A stretch of 64,000 bases of DNA from Amphibalanus amphitrite (Eukaryota; Arthropoda; Thecostraca; Balanomorpha; Balanidae): assembly GCF_019059575.1 (NCBI RefSeq), contig NW_024882720.1, forward strand, positions 62,001 through 126,000, read 5' to 3'. Made by a program: the position numbers and the translations under genes. The notes beneath the pieces were generated by a model that was not told where the DNA came from, searched no databases, and saw only the letters and a list, made by a program, of their open reading frames with translations. Of this stretch, positions 57,316-64,000 are shown piece after piece; the first letter of the stretch is position 1; every line of letters begins with the position of its first letter.

Positions 57316-58923
57316 ATGGGAGCTGACTCTCCAAACGACCTACCGTTACGTACGGCAAAGTCCCTACGGGAAGAACTCAGAAAAAGAGGACTGTCGACAA
57401 GCGGCAACAAGGCTGTTCTGATAGAAAGACTGGAGAAAGTTCTAGCTGCCGAAGAGCAAGCGGAGGCAATTGAATGCAGAAGCTCAATGTCACATGCATC
57501 TCTCGTTTCAAGTTCCTCTACTTCAAGCCAAAGAGCCCAAGAAACTCTTAAGAGGGCAGAGCTAGAGGCCAAAGTAGCTCTACTCGAAGGAAAAGAACGA
57601 CTTCTTCGTGAAGAAATGGAGCTTAAGATGAAACGAGAGAGGCTACAGCTGCGAGAAGAAATGGCGCTTGCTGAAGCAAGAGAAAAAGCACTTGAGATGA
57701 GCGCGAGTGTCCTCAATGAAGAGACCATTCCAAGACGACAAGGCTCAGCTGCGAATGGCGATGACAGTGACGATTCGCAACGAGAACTGACAGCTATTCA
57801 AGCACTGTTAACTCAACAGAAGAGAACTCTGCTACCCCAGTTGCAGATTCAGACTTTCCGAGGCGATCCTTTGGAGTATAAAGGATTCATCCGCGCATTT
57901 GAAAGCAGGATAGCCAAAAGGACAGAAGACTGCGCGGAGCGCCTGCACTTTCTGGATCAATACACAGACGGAAAGCCCAACACCATAGTGCGGAGCTACA
58001 TGCACATTGATCCAGTAAAGGGCTACGCTGAGGCTCGGAAGGCTCTCGACCGAAAATACGGCGATGACTACAAAATATCTAAGGCGTACGTGGAAACGCT
58101 GCTCACCTGGCCCGCGATCAGAGCCACGGATATAGACGGGCTGGAAGACTTCGCTATCAAACTGAGAGGCTGTTTGAATGCTATGGAAGACATCAGCAGT
58201 CTAACTGAGGTAAACCACCCAAAGAACCTGCAGAAGATTGTTGGCAAGCTACCAGCCGCCCTTCAAGAGGGCTGGCGACGGTTAGCCTTCTCTCTGACAA
58301 GACAGGACGCGAAGCCCAGCTTTCAAGATGTCGTGGAGTTCGTGGAGAAGGAAGTGGAAGTGGCGGCCGATCCCGTGTTTGGAACCGCTGAGATGGCTGC
58401 TATCTCCAGTGGAACAAAGTCATCACCTGTAAACAGAAGAGAAGATGTAAAAGTAAAGAAATCGAAAATTCATGTGACGAAAACAACGGAAGATGCAGCA
58501 AACGGCGAACTCTGTCCGTGTTGCAAGGAAGGTCACGACCTGGAAGCGTGCCAGAAGATGCTGTATAAAACTACCAGCGAGAGACTGGAGCTGGTCAAGA
58601 AAAGTGGCCTATGCTTTGGATGCCTCCGATACGGGCACAGCTCTAGACAGTGTCGCAAAAGGAAGACATGCTCGAAGTGCGGCTCTCGTCACACAACTCT
58701 GCTTCACATGGACCCAAGAAATTCAGAAAAAGGAAGACCCGGTCCGCTGCCCGAGCCAAGAAGTAAAGTATGTGGCGGAACGACGACGGACCGAGCCGGA
58801 CCTGTCATGTCCATACTACCCGTGCTGGTCACGGGCCGGAACGGAAAAAAAGCAAAACGTACGCCTTTCTTGACAGTGGCAGCTCGGCAACATTCATCAC
58901 CAACGCTCTCGCTGAGAAGTTGA
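57316..58923 (+). CDS. gag: Gag-like polyprotein of the BEL/Pao element
   Basis: The ATG at 57316 follows the left LTR by 134 bp, and the frame is open for 535 codons. Residues about 8-45 form a SAP-type DNA-binding motif (LREELRKRGLSTSGNKAVL). Residues 55-135 are a charged coiled coil. About 175-360 match the DUF1759 gag-like region (TFRGDPLEYKGFIRAFES near the start). Cys/His knuckles follow: CPCC..GHDLEAC near 398, CFGCLRYGHSSRQC near 432, CSKCGSRHTTLLH near 452. It packages RNA and assembles particles in this family. A SAP motif at the N terminus is less usual. The frame overlaps the protease frame from 58770, with a slippery A-run at 58845-58851. Confidence 0.9.
   Translation: MGADSPNDLPLRTAKSLREELRKRGLSTSGNKAVLIERLEKVLAAEEQAEAIECRSSMSHASLVSSSSTSSQRAQETLKRAELEAKVALLEGKERLLREEMELKMKRERLQLREEMALAEAREKALEMSASVLNEETIPRRQGSAANGDDSDDSQRELTAIQALLTQQKRTLLPQLQIQTFRGDPLEYKGFIRAFESRIAKRTEDCAERLHFLDQYTDGKPNTIVRSYMHIDPVKGYAEARKALDRKYGDDYKISKAYVETLLTWPAIRATDIDGLEDFAIKLRGCLNAMEDISSLTEVNHPKNLQKIVGKLPAALQEGWRRLAFSLTRQDAKPSFQDVVEFVEKEVEVAADPVFGTAEMAAISSGTKSSPVNRREDVKVKKSKIHVTKTTEDAANGELCPCCKEGHDLEACQKMLYKTTSERLELVKKSGLCFGCLRYGHSSRQCRKRKTCSKCGSRHTTLLHMDPRNSEKGRPGPLPEPRSKVCGGTTTDRAGPVMSILPVLVTGRNGKKAKRTPFLTVAARQHSSPTLSLRS
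58845..58851 (+). promoter_or_regulatory. Candidate -1 ribosomal frameshift site A_AAA_AAA
   Basis: Seven adenines sit so that, in the gag frame, they read A|AAA|AAA (gag codons at 58843-58845, 58846-58848 and 58849-58851). The protease frame is exactly the -1 frame. This is the canonical slippery heptamer arrangement. A homopolymer sequencing error would mimic it. Confidence 0.5.
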
Positions 58924-59118
58924 AGCTAAAGGGAGAAGAAACGTCACTGGCTATAACGACCGTGGAGCAAGACGAGCTAAAAATCAGCAGCGAAGCCCTA
59001 ACCGGACTTCAAGTATCAAGCCTGGACGGGAGCGGCAGCGTAAAACTGCCGTGTACATACACAATCAAGAAGATCCCTGTCACGAGCAGCGATATACCGG
59101 ACGCATCTGTCGTGCAGG
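58845..59118 (+). CDS. Aspartic protease region (-1 frame), truncated
   Basis: In the -1 frame relative to gag, the sequence gives YAFLDSGSSATFI with the catalytic DSG motif of retroviral-type aspartic proteases, then LKLKGEE and about 70 further residues to IPDASVVQ. Beyond about 59118 the frame continues to a stop at 59285, but the residues (Pro/Gly-rich, over a run of 12 G) no longer match the family. It reaches the gag frame through the heptamer A AAA AAA. It is truncated at its C terminus relative to the usual A17 region. Confidence 0.8.
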
Positions 59119-59266
59119 CCGTATTTGCTTACCCGACCGCTGGCGCTTATCTAGCCTCCTATTGGCGCCCGCACCCTCTGGTGGCCGGCTCCCTCATATG
59201 CCGGGCACCTCCAGGAAACGGGGGGGGGGGGCCGGTTGCACCTCTAACGCCAAGCGTTAATGTATT
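59119..59266 (+). other. Damaged protease-pol junction
   Basis: About 150 bp of unrelated GC-rich sequence with a 12-G run replaces what should be the rest of the protease and the N-terminal lead-in of the reverse transcriptase (roughly 200 residues in relatives, from family knowledge). It contains a TAA at 59258-59260 in the pol frame. It looks like a deletion with a filler insertion. Confidence 0.65.
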
Positions 59267-62200
59267 TTGCACGGAACTGACGTGAAAAGACCAATAGCTC
59301 TACCACTGAAGTACGAAGACACTAGCCTACCGAATAATCGCAAGATGGCTGAAAGACGAGCCGAAGGGCTCAAGAAAAGACTCGAGAGGGACGAAGGTCT
59401 ACATCAGCGATACACTGAGTGTGTCGAAGAACTCATCCGAGAAGGTCACGCTGAAGTTGTCCCTCCCGAACAGCTCCATCGACTTAGCAAGACATGGTAT
59501 CTGCCCCACCATGCCGTCAGCCATCCTGCAAAGCCAGAAAAGACGCGAGTCGTCTTCGATTGCTCAGCAAAGTACGGCGGCGTGTCACTGAACGATCAGC
59601 TGCTACAAGGACCTGATCTGACAAACAGTCTGCTCGGTGTACTGATAAGATTCCGACAGGAAGAAGTCGGATTCGCCGCTGACATCAAAAGCATGTTTCA
59701 CATGGTCAGAGTGCCTGAGAAAGATGCAGATTTACTGCGGTTCCTGTGGTGGCCTAAAGGTGACACATCCCAGGAGCCACAGGACTACCGGATGAGGGTG
59801 CACCTTTTTGGAGCCAAGTCATCGCCAGCGTGCTCAAACTTTGCCCTCAAGAAAACTGCAGAAGACATAGGGACCGAAGACCACTCGGAAGTGAAGAACA
59901 CGATAGAACGTAACTTCTACGTAGACGACTGCTTGAAGTCCGTGCCAGACGTAGATTCAGCTGTGAAGTTAACCGAGTCGCTCCGCTCAGCATGTCAGAA
60001 GGGGGGTTTTCACCTCACGAAGTTCGTTTCGAATGACAAGTCAGTCATGGAACACATCCCAGAAGAAGACAGAGCGGTAGAAGCAGCCAGTAAAAGCTTA
60101 CTGGAGACGGACTCAGCCGAAAAACGTGTTCTGGGTATCCTCTGGAATGTCTCATCAGACACGATCGGAGTTCAAGTTCAGGACATGAGAAAACCTGCAA
60201 CAAGAAGAGGCATCTTATCGGCAACCAGCTCGCTCTTTGACCCTCTGGGGTTCGTAGCACCCGTTCTGATGGCTCCGAAGATCCTGTTACAGCAGCTCTG
60301 TCAGCTGGACCTGGGATGGGACGACCCCATTCCTCAGCACCTGGAACAGAAGTGGATAGAGTGGACGCAGGCTCTTCATCACCTTCAGGACTTCAAGATA
60401 AGACGGTGTTACAAGCCCCCAGGCTTCAAGGCCATCACTTCCTGCCAGGCTCACTATTTTGCCGATGCAAGTGAGACAGGATACGGCGCAGTAGCCTACT
60501 TGCGGATGACAGATATCGAAGGGAAGACCCACTGCTCATTCTTGGCTGGAAAGGCAAGAGTAGCACCCTTGAAGACTGTCACGATTCCACGCCTCGAGCT
60601 GACAGCTGCCACGGTAGCAGTACGTCTAGACGCACAGCTCAAGAGGGAGCTAGAAGTAGCGGTAGACAGCACTACATTCTGGACGGACAGCTCTACCGTT
60701 CTCCGTTACATCAAGAACAGAACTAGCCGTTTTCATACATACGTGGCCAACAGAGTCCAGGTCATACAGCAGCACTCAGACCCAAGTCAGTGGCGATTCG
60801 TAGATGGCAAGTCGAATCCGGCTGATGAAGCCTCCCGTGGGGTTTCTGTGGAGAAGTTTCTCCATCGTTCGAGATGGACATCAGCACCGGAGTTCCTGTG
60901 GAAAAACGAAGAGCACTGGCCTGTGGATCTGAACTTACCTGTCCAACTGGACCAGAATGACGCAGAAGTGAAGCGACCTGCGATAGTTTCGGTCACAAGC
61001 ACCTCAGAGAAGAACCCCACAGACAGACTTCTACTGCAGTACTCATCATGGTACCGACTGAAGCGAGCGGTGGCGTTCTTCCTGCGGCTGAGACGCCTCC
61101 TGAAGGCCAAGGCAGAGCGGGCGCTCTCGGCTCTGCAGACGAGGACAGCAGCACACGACGGGAGCAGATCGAGTGCCTCGAGTACATCGGCCAACGAAAA
61201 GAAGAAGCCGAACAAGAAGGGGACAGCTGCTCGCGCTGATCAGCCGACCACACCAGCTCTCCTGTCTGTGGAAGAAATTGACGACGCAGAGACGGCCGTG
61301 ATCAGCTATGTTCAATCACAAAGCTACAAAGAAGAAATAAGCAGACTGAGAGGGATGCAAAATGTCAAGCGCTCCAGCCCGATAAGCCGCCTCGATCCCG
61401 TTCTAGACCAGAACGTGTTACGAGTCGGAGGGCGTCTCGGTCGGTCTACACAAGCATTTGAAAGGAAGCATCCGGCTATTATGCCGGCCAAGTCACACGT
61501 AACGGATCTCATCATCCAAGACGTGCATCAATCAGTGGGTCACCTAGGCCGTCAGCATGTCCTAGCTTCACTCAGAGAGAAGTTCTGGGTGGTGCGTGCA
61601 AACGCAGTTGTTCGGCGGGTCCTGTCCCGCTGTCTCACATGCCGACGACTTCAAGGAAGACCGCTGACGCAAAAGATGGCCGACCTGCCGGTGGATCGCG
61701 TTACGCCCGACCGGCCGCCGTTCACGTTCTCGGCGGTAGACCTGTTTGGCCCCCTGCTCGTGAAGAAGGGAAGAAGTATGGTCAAACGGTATGGCGTGCT
61801 GTTCACCTGTCTAACGACCCGAGCGGTTCACATTGAAGTGGCTCACACCCTCTCCACGGACTCGTTAATTAATGCCCTGCGCCGATTCGTATCCAGGAGG
61901 GGTCAAGCTGAAGAGATACGGTCGGACAATGGAACGAACCTCGTCGGGGCCGAAAGAGAGCTGCGTGAAGAGATAGACAAATGGAACCTGCAGCAGATCC
62001 ATGAAGCAATGCTTCAGCATCACGTGAAGTGGAAGTTTAACCCACCTGGCGCTTCTCACCATGGTGGAGTATGGGAGCGACAGATTCGCTCTGTCAGGAA
62101 GATACTGAGCTCACTAGTGCTCAGTCAAGTCGTGGACGAAGAAGGCCTATCGACACTGCTGTGTGAAGTTGAGTCGATTCTCAATAGCCGTCCACTGACA

Positions 62201-62617
62201 CCAGCGTCTGACGATCCACTGGATCTCGACCCTCTGACGCCCAACCATCTTCTTCTCCTTCGAGCCGGTCCTCGCCTACCGCCTGGTGCGTTTAGCGACA
62301 GCGACAACTACACCAGAAGAAGATGGCGGCAGGTTCAGCACCTGGCAACAGAGTTCTGGAGAAGATGGAGCCAAGAATATCTGCAGAGTCTGCAGCACAG
62401 GCAGAAGTGGACGAGGGAAGAAAGAAACCTACAAGTCGGAGACGTAGTTATCATCGCAGACAAGAACGCTCCTAGGAGCACATGGAGCATCGGGCGCGTG
62501 ACACGCGTCTTTCCAGATGCGGGCGGAGCCGTTCGTGCGGCGGACGTGCAGACGAAAAGCACAGTGCTGAAGCGTCCGGTGACTAAGCTGGTTCTCCTCG
62601 CGGAAGCAGGAGAATAA
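59267..62617 (+). CDS. pol: Pol of the BEL/Pao element: reverse transcriptase, RNase H, integrase
   Basis: The frame is open for 1116 codons to TAA at 62615. It has no ATG at its 5' edge (first Met codon 59345), so it would be made as a fusion in an intact element. Reverse transcriptase: ADIKSMF near residue 145 and the catalytic YVDD at about 218. RNase H: FADAS near 398, PRLELTAA near 443, WTDSS near 472, and NPADEASRG near 520. Integrase: the HHCC zinc module (H-x3-H in VHQSVGH near 757 to CLTC near 789). The catalytic aspartates lie in AVDLFGP (about 824) and SDNGTN (about 886), and the glutamate in GGVWERQ (about 935). DUF5641-like region near 990-1110. All catalytic residues I can check are present, so this part is well preserved. 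Confidence 0.93.
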   Translation: MHGTDVKRPIALPLKYEDTSLPNNRKMAERRAEGLKKRLERDEGLHQRYTECVEELIREGHAEVVPPEQLHRLSKTWYLPHHAVSHPAKPEKTRVVFDCSAKYGGVSLNDQLLQGPDLTNSLLGVLIRFRQEEVGFAADIKSMFHMVRVPEKDADLLRFLWWPKGDTSQEPQDYRMRVHLFGAKSSPACSNFALKKTAEDIGTEDHSEVKNTIERNFYVDDCLKSVPDVDSAVKLTESLRSACQKGGFHLTKFVSNDKSVMEHIPEEDRAVEAASKSLLETDSAEKRVLGILWNVSSDTIGVQVQDMRKPATRRGILSATSSLFDPLGFVAPVLMAPKILLQQLCQLDLGWDDPIPQHLEQKWIEWTQALHHLQDFKIRRCYKPPGFKAITSCQAHYFADASETGYGAVAYLRMTDIEGKTHCSFLAGKARVAPLKTVTIPRLELTAATVAVRLDAQLKRELEVAVDSTTFWTDSSTVLRYIKNRTSRFHTYVANRVQVIQQHSDPSQWRFVDGKSNPADEASRGVSVEKFLHRSRWTSAPEFLWKNEEHWPVDLNLPVQLDQNDAEVKRPAIVSVTSTSEKNPTDRLLLQYSSWYRLKRAVAFFLRLRRLLKAKAERALSALQTRTAAHDGSRSSASSTSANEKKKPNKKGTAARADQPTTPALLSVEEIDDAETAVISYVQSQSYKEEISRLRGMQNVKRSSPISRLDPVLDQNVLRVGGRLGRSTQAFERKHPAIMPAKSHVTDLIIQDVHQSVGHLGRQHVLASLREKFWVVRANAVVRRVLSRCLTCRRLQGRPLTQKMADLPVDRVTPDRPPFTFSAVDLFGPLLVKKGRSMVKRYGVLFTCLTTRAVHIEVAHTLSTDSLINALRRFVSRRGQAEEIRSDNGTNLVGAERELREEIDKWNLQQIHEAMLQHHVKWKFNPPGASHHGGVWERQIRSVRKILSSLVLSQVVDEEGLSTLLCEVESILNSRPLTPASDDPLDLDPLTPNHLLLLRAGPRLPPGAFSDSDNYTRRRWRQVQHLATEFWRRWSQEYLQSLQHRQKWTREERNLQVGDVVIIADKNAPRSTWSIGRVTRVFPDAGGAVRAADVQTKSTVLKRPVTKLVLLAEAGE

Positions 62618-62677
62618 CAACCGTCGAAGCGAACACTAAGTGACGCTCGGGCTAACGTGCGCCGACGGGGGCGGGGG

Positions 62678-63131
62678 TGTAGATGCCGTTTCTATGTCGG
62701 CGGCGTCATTCGTGACGGGCACGAGCTACACCAAATAAAATTTTGCTGAAGTAGAAAGGTAGGACAGAAATAATTTTGAACAAGTAAAATAGGCTTAGTA
62801 GAAGGGTTTTGAAAATAAGTATCGAAACCGCACGACAAGGAAAGAAGAAGTTAAGCGATATTTAAGTTTACGTGGTGTAGAATAAGATAAGCCTTTCATG
62901 TAGCCGCGGACCAAAAATCGCTTTTGACGTTGAGATTGTGTGCGTGAAAGAAGAAGAACCTGTGAGAAAGACGGTGATAAGAACCGGTGTGAAGTGTGCT
63001 GTTTTGTGCCTGAGTTTATATTTTATTTTATTACCGAAATATTACGACATCCCGATCAACTTTAGTTTGAAATAAATCAGAGTAAAATCACTCAGCTCAA
63101 GCCACCCGTAAAGCATTATCCAGCGCCTACA
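62678..63131 (+). repeat. Right LTR (454 bp)
   Basis: It is the same TGTAGATG...CGCCTACA sequence as at 56718-57181 but 10 bp shorter. It starts 60 bp after the pol stop codon. Confidence 0.95.
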
Positions 63132-63227
63132 GTAACGGCTATAGCAGCGTGCCATGAAACAGAGCCCTGACTTCAACTGGCTGCAGCTGCTCCCACCAAC
63201 CGCAGATCACCCCCGTGATTCTCACTT

Positions 63228-63303
63228 CTCGAGAGCCGGAGCGACTCGAATCCGGGCTGTCTACCGGGAGTCCAACGCTCTTCCCATTGAGCTACTGAAA
63301 GGA
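63228..63303 (-). repeat. tRNA-like SINE head
   Basis: On the minus strand an A box (TAGCTCAATGGGAAGAGC, about 63278-63295) and B box (GGATTCGAGTC, about 63242-63252) are spaced as in a tRNA gene. The acceptor stem does not pair and the anticodon arm is irregular, so this is tRNA-derived rather than a tRNA. The body of the possible SINE would run toward 63140, where it nearly touches the retrotransposon end. Confidence 0.55.
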
Positions 63304-64000
63304 TATTTAAGTTACGAATAAATCAAGCATGTGAGGATCACGATAAAAAAGGCCGATGATAACGGGGATGTGTGGTATTACACAATCACGTTTCGCCTCA
63401 GTTACGGACTTCGGTGTCCAGGCAAGCTCTGTCGATTGGCCACGATGACTTTATTGGGCTCAGATCAGTGAACGACAGCAACTAAACCAGATCCTAAGAA
63501 GTCGATATCATTTCACGTTTAATTTTGAATGAGGTAAGTGTTGCTTAGTCTCGCAGCTTATTTATGATTATCGTATCGTTTTCCACCCGGCGTGTATCGC
63601 GCTGTCTTCATCAGCGGCGCCGTGGTGCCACTGTAGACAGGGCGCCGTGGCGGCCCGACCTCGACCGTCCACCGCCTGGGAGCGACGCCAGCTGTCCCTC
63701 CTCTCGCTCACTTCGCCAGCTCCGGAGCCGACAGCGGCGGTCACTCGCGCGCGCCGCTTTACAAAACGAGCGAAACTTGGCACCGCGCGCGGCCTAATGG
63801 TGATAAAATGGCCGCCGTTAGGAGAGCGGCCGATTCACGATGCCGCCAAACGGATGTGATTTAACCAAGTCTGGTGCAGCTGACTTCTACATTGTAGATA
63901 CTAAAATTGACTGCTTCAAAATGAAGTGACGATTTTTTCAATTCACTTAAGTTCAGAAATACTAAAACAAAAAGCTTCCGCCATCCATGATGTTCAAAGA
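63304..64000. other. Right edge of the window, no recognisable gene
   Basis: 63600-63860 is CpG-rich with open frames on both strands and no domain. The remainder is AT-rich. A promoter or first exon could lie in the CpG-rich part, but nothing specific supports it. Confidence 0.35.

Larger units (their letters stand above)
56718..63131 (+). mobile_element. BEL/Pao LTR retrotransposon (6.4 kb, defective)
   Basis: Two nearly identical LTRs bound gag, protease and pol. Domain order (gag, aspartic protease, reverse transcriptase, RNase H, integrase, then a C-terminal DUF5641-type domain) and the A17-type protease/DUF1759 gag identify BEL/Pao. The 5-mers outside the LTRs are CTAAC (56713-56717) and GTAAC (63132-63136), a 5-bp target duplication with one mismatch. 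The right LTR is preceded by a purine-rich GGGGGCGGGGG tract, a likely polypurine primer. I found no clear tRNA primer binding site after the left LTR. The protease-to-reverse-transcriptase junction is damaged, so this copy is probably not autonomous. Confidence 0.93.

Overview
This is a eukaryotic window, almost certainly from a repeat-rich invertebrate animal. An arthropod, perhaps a crustacean, is my inference from the BEL/Pao retrotransposon, a biogenic-amine-type receptor exon with introns, and the mix of foldback, hAT, TTAA-target and Tc1-like DNA transposons. There is no operon structure and no dense gene content. Long simple repeats (GGAA, CT, CTGTCT, GGGCT, GGAGCC) are common. Only one host gene piece is convincing: the last exon of a class A GPCR on the minus strand at 45928-46187. 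A frameshifted stretch at 50424-51480 resembles an AF4/FMR2-like nuclear protein, and two further exons are weak candidates.

Layout. 1-3690: a cluster of TTAA-flanked, AGGTCA/TGACCT-rich elements with G-run/C-run hairpins at both ends. 5476-7020: a broken PIF1-type helicase (minus strand). 7469-13049: a 5.6-kb foldback transposon built from inverted 155-bp tandem repeats with a perfect 9-bp target duplication. 14901-15769 and 24424-25504: two copies of a piggyBac-like TTAA element, the second carrying a near-perfect GC-rich palindrome and sharing its right TTAA with an AGGTCA-rich element. 17128-20762: two adjacent inverted-repeat elements, with a hAT element nested in the second. 28621-35747: the scattered, frameshifted remains of a pogo/Tigger (CENP-B/jerky-like) transposase gene, whose gaps are filled by other repeats. 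One of these is an AGGTCA-rich element inserted in one copy of a 567-bp tandem duplication but absent from the other. 37551-44161: a Russian doll of an AGGTCA-rich element, a 5.4-kb hAT element, a 1.66-kb palindrome with two divergent tRNA-like heads, a Tc1-like element and another AGGTCA-rich element. 49370-54382: a 5-kb inverted-repeat element enclosing gene-like and non-LTR retrotransposon fragments. 55779-63131: an AGGTCA-rich element followed 11 bp later by a BEL/Pao LTR retrotransposon that is young (LTRs about 99% identical) but defective.

The main result is that most of the window can be parsed into datable layers, because target-site duplications survive: 9 bp for the foldback, 8 bp for four hAT-type elements, TTAA for about ten elements, TA for the Tc1-like element. 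The least familiar system is the TTAA family whose members each have their own matched pair of terminal hairpins and an interior full of nuclear-receptor-type half-sites. No autonomous transposase for it is visible here.
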